Shown one piece after another: positions 21,718 through 34,275 of a stretch of DNA of 64,000 nt (position 1 is its first letter; every line of letters begins with the position of its first letter). The notes below the pieces were generated by a model. The model was not told the origin of the DNA. It did no database searches and saw nothing but the letters and a program-made list of their open reading frames with translations. Source of the stretch: Papio anubis (lineage: Eukaryota > Chordata > Mammalia > Primates > Cercopithecidae); contig NC_044985.1 of assembly GCF_008728515.1 (NCBI RefSeq), forward strand, positions 76,360,155 through 76,424,154. Direction: 5' to 3'. A program made the translations under genes and the position numbers.

Positions 21718-24226
21718 TTGGTTATAATCCCTCCTAGAAGAAGTCTACCAGATGCAGGCACAACTACCCGGGGAGTGAACACAGCAGCCTTCAGAAGGTG
21801 TCATGAAAGCGTAGACCCTCATTTTTCCATCCTCAGCCTCCAGCAGGACAACATGGGGCCTCTTGATGACCATGAGCTTCCCTTGGTTCCTTGTGCTGGC
21901 ACTTGCTTGGTTTTGCAGTTTAAAACCACTGTTAAGAAAGGACTGTTTGACTGTTTAAACAGTGAACTGCCATGAACTGTCCTTCAACTCACTTCAGTTG
22001 GATGTGAAATGCAAGAAGACGACCTGGCAGGCCTGTGACTTCTCCCCAAGTTCAAAGCCCTGTGAGAGAGGTGCAGGAGCCATGCCTGCATGGAGATTGG
22101 AAATCTGCAGCTGGGGACAGCGGCAGAGGAGCTGTCTTAGAAGGCCAAATGCTGGACCCTGTAAACTGGTCCCTGGAACCCAGGTTTGGGACATTGGCAG
22201 TTGTGAAGCTGGACTCCATCCATGGCCATTCTGATAGGCCATAAACCCCAGCACCATCCTGCTGTACTTTGATGCAGGAACGCTTCTCCCTTCCTATACA
22301 GAGTCTGCGAAAGAGTGGCCAAAGTTGCTGTATCTGTTTTTCAACCAACAGCTCATCCTTACCAAGGCCAATGGGACGTTTCTGCCAGTCCACCCGAGAC
22401 TTGTCAGAAGACCTGAACTAGAGGGTGCTCCTGTTGCTTGAATACACTCTGGATGAGCATCTCCACCAAAGACTTCAAAGATCTGGTGTTACACTATGGG
22501 GTTATTTCAGTGGTGAAGATTTCTTAGCCTTTATCACCAAGAGGGGAGAGAGGGGCTAAGGAGAGAATAGGACCAGGCTCTTGGAGGTAACTGTCAAAAT
22601 CTCTTCAAACCCCTTAAAGCCATTACTTTGTTAACTGTCTCCTTAGGTCATTATTGTGTGGAACCTACTTTTTGAGAGACAATCCAATCTCCATTTTACC
22701 ATAGGAGGTGTTGAAAGTTAAAGCATACTTTTCTGGAGAACCTCAAGATCCAGGCATAGTTTGGGTCTCTGATGATTATTTTTTGCCTTCTATATGCTGT
22801 GTGATTGTGACTCATTTTGATTATCTATGACCACAAAATGCTTCTAAAGTCTTTTGCCTTTACCCACTGAGTCTGTCTGCAAGGTTTCACTAGTCTGTTT
22901 GAGTGATTTATTCTTAATCTTACATGTTTTGGAAACCAATTGAGTCCCCATCCATGACTCTCCTCTTTAGTCTAAATTTCTCAATCATAACCTACTGATA
23001 CTTGAGCTCCAAGATATCAGTTACCCGCTCTTGACCTGGATTTTAGGTGTGTTCTTTAAGTCAGCTCTTCCATTTCTTCAAGTTGGCTTTTGGTTTTCCC
23101 ACTATGAAGTCCTCCTACCACCAGATCCTATGTGTTTGATAAGTGTATACCATTATTTTCACCACAAGACACAAAACTTCCATACCGCCTTGTGATTGGG
23201 CTGCAGTTTTGTAGGACTCAGAGTCTTCAGGCTTCTCCTGATGAAGGCCCAAACTTGTGCTGATGGAGGCAGCCATTCTTGTGCAACATTGACAGAGGTA
23301 CTTGGCTCATGTGGACACTAGACTATTGCAGACGTAGATTCTGTAACTCCATTAATTTGCCTCTGGGACCCCTGATGAATTGAATATTAAAAAGAGTACC
23401 CCTTGCTTCCCATAAAACACACATGAAAGTCAGAAGTTGCCTTTCCTCCTGGAGTAACTGACATCACACTATCTGCTTTTGGTTGGTACATTCCCCTTGT
23501 AGATACATCATTTTTCTTTTTTTAACCTTTTGAGTACATCTTTCATTCAGTTTTGTGGATGCTTTCTTTAATAGGCATTCCAAACATGTGTGTGTGTGTG
23601 TGTGTGCACGCGCACGCACGCCCATGTGCATCTCTTTTCTGCTAAAATATTTTATCACTTCCATGGCAAGACTAACCTGGGCAGTTTGCAGCATCTGAGA
23701 GCCTCTTCACTGGAGTTATTGACTGGCCACTAGGACGGGCCTTATAATGGAGCAGAAGTTGTTAGTGTTAAATAGCCCTTGCTGACTTCCCATAGCTGTT
23801 GAACTCTCTGCTCTCATTTTTGAAGAAGATTCATGGACTGGAGACACAGTAGATGAGGCTAGAAAAACAAGATTCAACCTGGGGGAGCCTGATGCTGCAC
23901 TCTCCACTCCAGTGTCCCTGAGGGGCCTCGTCTCTTCTTGGTACTGATGCTACCATTTTCCAGGACAAAGGGACCTGTTTGTATTATGGAAAATGAGCAG
24001 CAGTGCTGAGCTCAGGAGAGGGAACAGATACGGGTGCTACTCCTGTGGTTTGACCCAGATCAGCTGTAACCACCTGATGAGTCTTATCTTGTCATACCCT
24101 GTTGATAACAGAACGTCCAGTTATTTTGTAGGCACAGAGCTAAGAAGCTGTAAAATCATGTCCCAAATGGTTAAAGAAACAAATGATTTCTTTAACCAGG
24201 AATTACTGAGTTTACAGAATGGCAGA
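21718..24226. other. Unidentified 2.5-kb block with less AT-rich sequence
   Basis: Base composition and codon-like texture change here compared with the AT-rich flanks, most clearly at 21720-22560. Overlapping short open frames occur on both strands (21718-21975, 21962-22234, 22393-22052), but none extends or shows a motif I can name. The rest (22560-24226) is stop-rich. A decayed retroviral interior is possible because an LTR begins at 24227, yet I see no matching 5' LTR, primer-binding site or pol motifs. A diverged retrocopy or an exon of a long non-coding RNA are alternatives. Confidence 0.35.
23585..23621. repeat. Alternating pyrimidine-purine tract (TG/CG), Z-DNA prone
   Basis: Thirty-seven bases alternate strictly pyrimidine-purine: CATG, a TG run, then GCACGCGCACGCACGC. 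TG and CG alternation favours Z-DNA under supercoiling. Confidence 0.9.
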
Positions 24227-24665
24227 TGAGAAAAAGAGACAGATTGCTGACAGTTTCTCTACTTGTAGGATACCAAAACTAGTTGAAATTCATTGGAACC
24301 AATATGACCAAATGGAGAGTGCACAGAATGAACTTGCTGATGTCACACTCTGAATATCCATCGCATGTAGCATACTAACTCCCCCCAGAGTTACACATGA
24401 AGAGGTACTGAGAGACAACTGCACATGCCAGGAGGCTTTTCAGTCCTCCTCCTTTTACCAATCACCTGCTAATCCCCGAACTTGCCCCCTAAACCTTTAC
24501 TAATAAATATACTGTCTTAAAGCCAACATAGAGAGACAGATTTGAGTTTCACCTCCTGTCTCTTTGCCGGTCAACTTCACAGTAAAGCCTTTATTTTCCT
24601 CAAAACTGGTGCCACAGTATTGGCTTCTATGTGAATTGGGTGGGAAGCCCTTTTGCTTGATAACA
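24227..24665 (+). mobile_element. LTR, ERV1-type (approximate start)
   Basis: It opens TGAGAAAAAGAGACAGATTG and closes TTGCTTGATAACA. Inside are an AATAAA-type signal at 24502-24507 and an R/U5-like end with GAGACAGATTTGAGTTTCAC, CTCCTGTCTC and AAGCCTTTATTTTCCTC. This matches the style of gammaretroviral LTRs, but I cannot name the subfamily. Flanks CAGA and CAGT agree at three of four bases. Confidence 0.65.
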
Positions 24666-25645
24666 CAGTAACTTCTGTTGGCTGACTCCCGAGCTCACCC
24701 TGAAATGGGTTGTCGGCTAATTGCCCAGGCCTCCCAATTGTAGATACATGATGCCTACACCTAATATCTTTGGCTTTATTGATAAATCACTATTGAATCA
24801 GTTATCAAATCTGGGCTCACAAAATAATGATTTCTTAATTGATAATTGCCATTTATCTAGAGAGAAGAGTTTTCTATTTCTCCTTTAAGTTTGGTATTGC
24901 TATGAGCTCTTTATTTGGTTTTAATTATTTAACAGTTTTGACTTACTTGAAGGTTTTTTTTCCCCTCGTTGTCAAAAGTTAGCCATTTAGTCAGAGGGGA
25001 CTCCTTCAAGCTGGCTTCTAGGTTCTTTTCATATAACCATAGGTTATTGTTCTTCATGTTTTAGTACTTCCTCACTTTCTGGAACTACTACATCTAACAT
25101 GCTTAACTTGTATTTTCCCTACTTCTGATCAGCCATATTCCCAAGGATCTCTGATCCTTTTAATGGGGAAGAATATTTACAAAACAAAATGTGGTCACTA
25201 GGTGAGCCCATTGCTAGGGGGGTTTCATTGCTTCTAGGTTGTTCTAGTGGATCAGTTATTTATTTTTATCAGATCTTATTTGTCTCATATGAGTCATATT
25301 ATGTTTGGCTGGATTGCAACTCCAAATAAAATTTTTGAAGAAGAACATATAAATAGCACACTATTCAGGCTGTGATAATGTTATGAACCAGAGCATAACA
25401 GAAAGGTGTTGAAAATATTTTTCTGTCACTTTGGCACATTGTTAAATGTCATCGGATATAGAACCCAAGCACCACACCTTTTTCTCTAGTTTAGTGATGT
25501 TGGTTGTTCCGCTTTCTTCTGTTTCTATATTTGATGAGGAGTCTGAAGTGAGCCCCTATTGTGGTTGATTGGTTGTTGGTTATTTTTTAAAAATAATGTC
25601 TACCAAGATAATAGAATTCCTTGAAATCAAATGTATTCATGAGGA
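24666..25645. other. No gene seen
   Basis: Unique AT-rich sequence; no recognised repeat. Confidence 0.5.
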
Positions 25646-25930
25646 TTTTTTTTTTTTTGTAAGGTCCTGCTCTTGCCCATTCTGGAGTGCAATGGCACAA
25701 TCACAGTTCATTGCAACCTCAACTTCCTACACTAGACTGATCTTGTCACTTCAGCCTCTGGAATAGCAGGGACCACAAACACATGCCACCATGCCTAGAT
25801 AATTATCTTTTGTAGAGACCAGGTCTCCCTAGATTGGTAAGGTGGTCTTGAACTCTTAGGCTAAAGCAATCTTCTTGCTTCAACTTTCCAAAGTGCTGGG
25901 ATTACAGGTGTGAACCACTGTGCCCAGGCC
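25646..25930 (-). mobile_element. Alu SINE, old (AluJ-like), antisense
   Basis: T tract at 25646-25658, then diverged antisense Alu (TGGAGTGCAATGGCACAATC, AAAGTGCTGGGATTACAGG) ending CCCAGGCC. The high mutation load places it among the oldest Alus. Confidence 0.93.
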
Positions 25931-27189
25931 ATAAAGAATTGTTGAATTTAAATGGGTTCATTTTCATATTAATGTGATTATACCTTTATTACCGTCTCTA
26001 ATAACTTGGAGGAACATTTATAATTTCACTCTAGCATTTGAGCCAGAGAGCTACATTTATTTAAGGTTGGGGTAGGGAAGAATATAACATCGTAGGCAGC
26101 ATTAGCTTGTAAAATTTTCTCTGTGATTTCTCTCTCAACTTATTAAGTATTAATACCTGTTATCACCTTTGAGAGGTAGCCCTTTTGTTTCATTCCACTG
26201 CATTCGTAGGAGCCAGCTACATTTTTGGTAAATTGGATAAGACTGACTCCCTGAAGCATAGTGACATGTTGATTTTGTACTTTGCCTTGCATTTTCATCT
26301 CATCATTACTGCTATTTCATAGCTGCAAATTTCACTTCCTTAAAGTTCTTATCTTTCCTAGTTTAGAAAGTTGTGGTTCAGTCATAGAGCAAGGGAGAAG
26401 AGGCGACAACGTAGTCAAATATTTTCTGAAACTATTTCCCCTAATATCTTCTTTTCTGTTGTGATAAAGGAAGGGCCCAAAGTGATAAAGAGTTTTCAAC
26501 CTGCTCCCTGCCAAGTAGAAGATCATTTTACTAGCTTCCTTCAGACTTCTCTCCGGATTAACCCACAATACTATATGATGCTTATTTGGGGCTGGATGAG
26601 TACTTGCTACTGGTTAATCCTTTCAGTTTGTTTCTTTTCCAGATTGTATATTTTTCTGGCCAATATTTTTTGAACTTTGTGTTATTATCAGTTTGAGGCT
26701 CTCTCCACTTTGGATATAGGACATTTTATTTTGTGGGGGTTTATTTCAGAGGTCACCATGAAAGAGGAACAGGTGTTAAATGTTTGTTGTGTTGCTTCTA
26801 TCTTCAAAGCTGGAGAAACTTAAAGCTTAATGATTTTATCCCTCTAGAAGTCAGAATCACTTCAGTATAATCCCAGGTGCATTCTGATTTGCCCTTCAAT
26901 ACCATAAAGTTCAAAATCCAAGAGCCATTGGGATGCAAAAGAAAATTGTGCCTTCCTCTACTTTTTCCCAGTTCAGAAATCACAACACACAGTACCACTT
27001 TAAAAAGCCTTGTTTCAGGTAGAGAAATCTATCATATACTGGAGATTTTAAAATTTCCTTTTCAAAACACATGACCGTGAACATCAAAGGTAAGGAAATC
27101 AAATCATCCTTTGAATGAGCCACATGAGTCAGACCTAAGAAAAGAAATATATATATTTTTCATGTTGTGAAACAATTTCTCAATCCAGA
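25931..27189. other. No gene seen
   Basis: Unique sequence. Overlapping open frames of 60-100 codons near 26282-26673 lack any family signature. Confidence 0.5.
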
Positions 27190-27317
27190 AGTTGGAGACT
27201 GGTATTTCTCCCATTGAAACATACCAGTCCAGACTGAATGTTACATTGCAGTCAAGTTCTAATCTAGAACTTTATGTAACTGAAACAATGTATCCCCTTG
27301 TGTCTGGCTTTTTTCAC

Positions 27318-27348
<31 letters not shown>

Positions 27349-27700
27349 GTGTAAGTAGACCTCTCCTTTTTATCCATGAGTATAATTCCAGTGGATCATA
27401 TGCCACAGTGTATTCAGTCTCCTAATGGTGGACCTCTGGAGTGCTCCAGTTTTTTGCCATTATGAAAAAAGCAGCTCTCAACAGTTTTGTATGTCTTTTT
27501 ATACGTCCTCATTTCCACTGGATAAACTCTTAGAAATGACATTGCTCAGTCACCAGGTAGGTAGGGTATATTTGTTTTAATTAGATACTGCCAAATTTTT
27601 AAGAGCTTGCGCCATTTTACATTTAGCAAAGTATATATGTGAACTTTGATCTGTATCTTTCTAATATCTGGTATTGTCAGGTTGTTTTATTTGTCTTTCA
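27190..27700 (-). mobile_element. LINE L1M fragment, antisense
   Basis: TGTCTGGCTTTTTTCACTG, AGTATAATTCCAGTGGATC, GCCATTATGAAAAAAGCAGC and TGACATTGCTCAGTCACCAG follow the antisense 3' region of old L1M elements (tgtctggcttctttcact, ggctattatgaataaagctgc). A TG microsatellite at 27318-27352 interrupts it. Confidence 0.65.
27318..27352. repeat. (TG)n microsatellite with one T interruption
   Basis: Five TG units, one extra TT, then about twelve TG units, lying within the L1M fragment. Confidence 0.95.
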
Positions 27701-28296
27701 CAAAACTGATAGTTGACTACGACATCACAAAACAAGCCTAATGCAATTTGTAATTACAAGAGTTTAGCTATTTATGCAGTAAAATTTTATTTATACTTTT
27801 TAAAAGATAATTTCCAACAAGTAGGTAAAATATCATGACCAATATATAAATATAAAAATTTATTTGATTATTGAGAGAATCAATAAGATGTTACAATCAA
27901 TTCACAGGAAAATTTAAAAAATCACGGACCTATATAGGCAAAAAATTTATAAGTAAATGCAAAACTGAATTTTTTTCATGAGGGTAGGGTAGCAGGAATC
28001 CATTGTTTTCCCACTGAACAAAAGTTATTTCTGTGACTATAAATGAAAATTACTTGGATTGCTGTTATCTATAGCTTACAGAGTAGTAAATAGCTTGAAA
28101 ACAATTATATAAAGGCATAAAATCAGATAACCTTAAGCAGCTATTCCAACCAATGCGTGTTTTTCTTGTGACTGTTGAAGACATTCAGTCATTTTTTGTT
28201 TCATTACAAAAACTTCCACAATTTTTTTCTACATCCTGTACTTAGTATTAAAATGATCTGTTTGCAATTCCAAGAGATAAAAATACCTAATTGCCA

Positions 28297-28300
<4 letters not shown>
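27701..28300. other. No gene seen
   Basis: AT-rich unique sequence. Confidence 0.5.
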
Positions 28301-28353
<53 letters not shown>

Positions 28354-28386
28354 CACGAGAGAGAGCGAGCGTGCATGAGAGAGCAC
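28301..28386. repeat. Compound (GT)n(GA)n microsatellite
   Basis: An uninterrupted GT run (28301-28337) passes into GA (28337-28354), then an imperfect GAGAGC/GAGCGTGC segment to about 28386. Z-DNA and purine-tract structures adjoin each other. Confidence 0.95.
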
Positions 28387-28428
28387 ATTATTAGGAAGCA
28401 TCCCTACTATTCTTTTTGAAATGAGGTC

Positions 28429-28775
28429 TGATATGGTTTGGCTCTGTGTCCCCACCCAAATCTCATGTCGAATTATTATCCCCATGTGTGTAGTGGCCTG
28501 ATGGGAGGTGATTGAATCTTGGGGGCAGGCTTCCCCCTGCTGTTATTGTGATAGAGTTCTCACGAGATCTGGTTGTTTGAGGTGTCTGGCACTTCCTCCT
28601 TCTCTCTCACTCTCTCCTACTGCCATGTAAGACTTGGCTTACTTCCTCTTGCCTTCTGCCATGATTGTAATTTTCCTGAGGCTTTCCCAGTCATGAAGAG
28701 CTGTGAATCAATGAAACGTCTTTTGTTTATAAATTACCCCATCTCTTTATAGCAGTGTGAAAAAGGACAAATACA
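28429..28775 (+). mobile_element. Solo LTR of MaLR (MST-type)
   Basis: Starts TGATATGGTTTGGCTCTGTG and ends AAAGGACAAATACA, with CCCCACCCAAATCTCATGTC, TGATGGGAGGTGATTGAATC, CTCACGAGATCTGG and CTGCCATGTAAGAC in MST/THE1 order. Flanking 5-mers AGGTC (28424-28428) and ATGTC (28776-28780) agree at four of five bases, as for a decayed 5-bp MaLR duplication. Confidence 0.9.
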
Positions 28776-29954
28776 ATGTCATACTAATTCCTGTAGAAGT
28801 TAGGCACCATATCAGGTAGTACATATACATTTTTTTCTGACTTTTTTTAATATTAGGAAAATACTTATAAAGAAAATTGTATATCATACACACAGAGAAA
28901 GACACATATATTATCTTAACAGAATCAGAACTATTGTTAGGGAATTTTAGCAAAATGCAATAGCTATAATTTGACTATTTAGAAAAGTGATTAATTACCT
29001 CCATGGCCAGTTCTCTAACATCCTCATCCAGAAAAAGTTATGGAACTTCAAGTAGACAGCTATTACTGGCTAGATTAGCCTCATGTTGGAAGAATGTTTT
29101 GTTTTGTTTTTTTCTTTAAAGATAACGTACTTATTGGAGAGACTATATCACTATTCTCTGAGTTATCCATGTAGGTATAGCCTCCAAATAACATAAGTCT
29201 TTTAAATACATACTACCTGTGTAGAGAAGAAGAGGAGTTGTAATAAATCAATTAATAAACACTTCAGGCCACCAAATGAGGGTTAGTTTGGAGAGGAGAG
29301 AGACACGCTATTAAGTTAGATAATTATTTTTTGTTTTACCCCTAATTAATTCATCAATGTAATCATTTACTGCTGGTTTTAATATTGGATTGATAACCTA
29401 TAATTTATTCAATCAAGCAGTATAATTTTATTGTGATTCTGCTAAATGCTAGCTATAGTTTTAGGTATTGGAGGTATGAAAAATTTAGTTTTCTTAAAAA
29501 CAGCCTGTCAGAGGAGATGGACAAGTTTAAAATTTTTGCTAAAATATAATATGGGTTAAAATAAAAATTGTTTTCTCAATTAGTGATGTCAGTATTAAAT
29601 GAAGTATAAATTATGTGCTAAATTCTCTTTGAAAAACAGGTGGTTTAACTTTGAAAGTAAAAACTAAGTTTAAATTTAAGTAAATTATTCCATTTAAGCA
29701 ATATGTTTTTTGGCGTACTAGAATAGACTGAAGTCATGATTCAACTTTTAAAAAAATGAAATTTTAAATAAAATACTTTGTCATAATGTGGATACAGATG
29801 TATTTGTAAAAAAATAATACAGGAGATTCTGTGCCTTGCCTAGTTTCTCTCAGTGATATCATCTTGAAACCTGTAGTACAATAGAACAATCAGGATATTG
29901 ACACTGATATAGTCAAGGTACTGAAGAGTCTATCATCACAAGGATACTTACTGT
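28776..29954. other. No gene seen
   Basis: AT-rich unique sequence with no recognised repeat. Confidence 0.5.
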
Positions 29955-30995
29955 TGCTCTTTTAAAGGCATACTCACCTCCCAAATCCCTATCTCTCACG
30001 CCTGGCAACCGCTAATCTCTTCTCTGTGTCTATAATTGTACCCTTTAAAGAATGTTTTATAAATGGAATTATACAGTATTTGAGCATTTAGAAGTGGCTT
30101 TTTTCACTCCACACTATTATCTGGAAATTGATCCAATTTGTTGTGTTTATTAATAGTACATTTGTTATTATTGCTGGGTAGTATTCCATGGTATGTATTG
30201 TGTAAGCTTTCACCTGTTGAAGGGCATCTGTGCTGTTTCCAATTTGGGGTCATTATGAATAAAGCTGCTATGAATATTCATGTGCAGAATTTTTGTGTGT
30301 AGAAATGTATTTTTATTTATCTGTAACAGTGCACAAGAGTACATTTTGCTGTATCATATGGTAGTTGCATGCTTTGTTTTATAAGAAACTTTCAAGTTGT
30401 TTCTAGAGTTCCCTTATTATTTTACATTCCTCTCACCAATGTATGAGTACTCCAATTTCTCCACATCCCAACAGCATTTGGTGTTGTTATTATATTTTAT
30501 TTTAGCTATTTTGATAGGAGAGTAGTGATAGTTCATTGTGATTTTTATTTCCATTGCCCTACTAGCTAATGATATTGAATATCTTTTCATGCACCGATTT
30601 GCCATCTATATATCTTCTTTGGAAAAAAATGTCTGTTTATGTCTTTGCCTATTTTCTAATTAGATTTTTTTTTTTACTGTTAACTTTTGAGAGTTCTTTA
30701 TATATTCTTGATATGAGTCCTTTCTCAGATAATATGGTTTGCAAATATTTTCTCTCAGTCTGTAGATTGTCATTTCATCCTTTAGAATGAAGTTTCTCAG
30801 AATAATTTTTAAAAATTTTAATGAGGACCAACTTATTAAGTTTTATGTATATGGACTGTAATTTTGGAGTCAAGTCTGAGAAATCTTTGCCTAGCACAAG
30901 ATCCAAAAGATTTTCTCTAGGCATGAATGATTCAGGAAAAGCTATTATTCTGGGACCTGTGTCATGTCCATCTAATTTCATAAGGTGCCTAGCAA
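29955..30995 (-). mobile_element. LINE L1M fragment, antisense
   Basis: A near-continuous antisense L1M 3' region: GGCAACCGCTAATCTCTTCT, GGGTAGTATTCCATGGTATG, CATTATGAATAAAGCTGC, ATATCTTTTCATGCACCG, GTTTGCAAATATTTTCTCTC and GAGAAATCTTTGCCTAGCAC appear in the expected order. Ends are approximate. It is the best preserved L1M piece here with the one at 62680-63690. Confidence 0.85.
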
Positions 30996-31077
30996 AGTTA
31001 AGAATAGTTAGTATTTAAGGTGAATTATGGGGCACCAAAAGCCTACTGTACCCTATGTTTTTCTGACATTGTTATTT

Positions 31078-31109
31078 TACCTTAAATATATCTGTATATA
31101 TTTAAGGTA
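31078..31109. repeat. Perfect 14-bp inverted repeat with 4-base loop
   Basis: TACCTTAAATATAT (31078-31091), loop CTGT, then ATATATTTAAGGTA (31096-31109). It could extrude as a hairpin or cruciform; a TA-rich run follows to about 31135. Confidence 0.95.
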
Positions 31110-31135
31110 AATATTATATATATATATTTATATAA

Positions 31136-32879
31136 AGAAAGAGAGCATCATTGCTGAAAATCAAGCATTCTATGGGCAGATCAACACACCTGAGGCATTA
31201 ATTGAAAAACTGAATTAGTTAAGCAAATTTCTGAGAATATGGACCCAAACCAAATACGTCTGATAATTTGATAAAATGGAAGCAGATAGGTGGGAGATTC
31301 ATCACTAAAGATATGGAACATTCCATTGATAATACATGCATGTTTTAATTCTTAATATAAGGCAGAGAAGTTAACTTTAAAACATTTTATATCCTGCAGA
31401 TCAAGTAAATCTATATTCTCCTTAATTTTATTAGTACATCAGTATACTAAATTAAATTTCACTGTATCATTTTCCTGCTTTTAATGAGAATGTCTCTCAT
31501 GTTTAATCGTTAAACATTATTCTCATCTTTGAATTGAGATAGACCATTTGTATGCTGTTCATAGTATAATGGCATGACTTAAAACTCAAGAATGGATATA
31601 TAATTTTATTGAATATCTTTTTGGAATATATAAACCTGTTTTCTTCATACATGATTTCATATAGTACAGCATTTCCTAAAACCATGATGACTTTGTAGTC
31701 ATCCTAAAAGTAATCCTCTGAGATGGCATATAATTATTTTAACACAGTGCTTCAGTTTATTGGTTGGAATTTGTTTCATGATTGTTACTTCTATACATGT
31801 AACGTTAGTCTGAAGTTTCTTTTCCCTGTGCAGTTTTTTTAATAGTTTCTGCTGACAGTTTTATTGTAGCTTCACATAATTAATATAAAATTTCTTTATT
31901 AAAATACTTTAGAAGGATGAAAGTTTTGTTTGTTTTTTGTTTAAATTCATCAAAGCCCAGATGTAACTTACTCATGAAACTACTCTGGAGATATACTATC
32001 TTAGTATAAGAATGATAATATATTCTAATTTTTCTTTATGATAACTGATTTATTCAAATATATTAATAATTCTATGTTAAATTTTGTTAGTGTTTGATTT
32101 TGTGAATTTAAACATTTTAGTGCCAAATTTTACATTTTGCATATTTTATTTTATTAATGTATCCTCATAAAGCTCTAAATGTAATTTTATCATCATTCTA
32201 ATTATTATAATTTTTCAAGTGGACTTCACATTTAGCATTTTATTATCAAAATATAGCTTACTGCATTATAGAAAAAATTGCCATTGTCATTTATAATATA
32301 TTGAGCTTTTGATTTGTCCAGTGCATAATTTATTTTTAAAGTAATTTTTAATTATCTATAATAAATGAAATGCCCTGTTTACATTGCCCCAAATATAGTG
32401 CATTTTAATAAATAGAATAATCTTATGTATTTAAATTTTAGCTACATTTTTAGTCTCCTATTGACTATAAATAATACCAATTCTTATCTGTTTTATAACT
32501 CCTGTGTTCTCTTGGATTACACAGATCATACCTTTGTTTTTTAATATTTTCAACTTTAATTATGTCTTTAATTTTGAGTAACATGTCAATAGATTCCATA
32601 ATTTTTTAAAAGTATTTTTCTCTAGGAATCTTACATGAGTGGTGTGGCAGACATTCTTTGTTGCTTATAAATATCTGTATATTCTTTCTTCCATCTAAGT
32701 AAAGAAAATATTTAGTGAGTAGGCATACTTGGTACTTTGTCCAGTCTCCTCTTTTTCTCTGAATTTTGGATATGGTATCTGAAAGTGGAATAGCCATCTT
32801 GCAACCAGAAAGACTACAATAGCTTCTATGGATCACGAATTTGGGCATGACTTAGTTGGATGCCTGTGTTCACAGTTTC
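31136..32879. other. No gene seen; very AT-rich
   Basis: Long T-rich and A-rich runs with no recognised repeat and stops in all frames. Confidence 0.5.
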
Positions 32880-33240
32880 TCATGAGATCGTGATCACAGA
32901 GTTAACCTGGACTGTGTTCTCATTCAGAGGCTCAAATGAGGGAGAATCCACTTCTGCCTTTACTCATGTTGTTGAACTAAAGGCCTTAGTGTCTCACTGA
33001 CTCTTCCTCATCATGTGTGCTTCTCCATCAGAAAACTCTCAACATGACAGCTGGCTCACTTCAGAGTGAACGAGAGAAAATTCTCAAATGGAAGCCAGTC
33101 TTTTCGTAATCTTATTTCAGAAGTGGTATCACCTCATCTCAGTGACATTCCATTCACTACAAGTCAGTAAGCCTGACCCACACTCAAGGGGAGGAGATGA
33201 AACAAATATACAAATTCTAGGAAGCCACCTTAGAAGGTGT
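32880..33240. repeat. Ancient interspersed repeat, family not named
   Basis: ACATGACAGCTGGCTCAC, CCAGTCTTTTCGTAATC, AGTGGTATCACC and CCCACACTCAAGGGGAGG match a common old mammalian repeat text (aacatggcagctggcttc, ttttgtaacctaatctcgg, cccacactcaaggggagggg). I cannot name the family. Confidence 0.5.
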
Positions 33241-34275
33241 CTCTGAAAAATTGATACTTCAAGCTGAGAATGACAAAGTGTCATTCCTCTACTCATAAGG
33301 GGAAAACATTTCAAATTACCAATTATCTATATCATTAGGTTCTCTCATAATTGCCATCAAGAAGTTTATAGATTCATGCTACCAAGATCACTTTACATTG
33401 GTCTCTTTGGATCTTTGAGAATGTTTGAAGGATCATTAACTTAGTCCCTGATGGTATCAACGAGCAGCTGCATCAGTTCTGACTTTCTACTTCTGGAATT
33501 ATTGTTATATGATCCCTAGTCCTGTACTCCTCTGGTCTCCCCAAAAAAGGGAAAAATAATTTAATAGGCTTATTGAACCTCTGTAGTCAGCCCAAAGTCA
33601 GTCAGTATATGCAATGCTGAAGTGATATGGGTGGCATATTCTCTGAGTTTTTCTATGACTGAAAGCATGATACATTACACTAACTAGATGTGCTTCTTTC
33701 TTTCTTTTTCTTTTCCTCTCTTCCCTTTTTTGCTTACTCTGTTTTTCATAAGTCTTATTCATCATTTTGTATAAAGTCTGTGAGAATTGCTTAAATAGAT
33801 TTTTTTAGTACCTTGACTTGATTTTCTACGGTATTAAAACTACTGTTTAATATCTCTGCAAATAGTTTGGCAGAATGTGTTGTGTTTTTTCTCTGCAAGT
33901 GCTTCTACCAAAGTATTCATCTGAAATTATTCCTTTTCTTTGTTTACAAATGTGATGTATTTTCAAATTATATGAAGAGTAAAAATTAAAATGTTAATAT
34001 CTTTTTCCTCATTTGAGGGTGTACTATCTTTCTTAGGGATCAAATTTGTTTGTTTTTTAAGAAGAAAAGACTTGTGATGTATTAATTGACTGGCTTTTTT
34101 TTTTTTAAAAAGAGAGAGGTTTATATTTATTCATATTCGGGATCACAATTGATTCTTTTAGACACTGTAGATGTTTTAGGTACATATATTGAGAATACTA
34201 TTGCATATCAGGGAGAGTCACTGCTTTTGCAACAGCTTCTTGTTTCAGTGAGGGCTTTCAAGTGCTCTTGCACAT
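33241..34275. other. No gene seen
   Basis: Unique sequence with a CTTT-rich stretch near 33693-33730. Confidence 0.5.
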
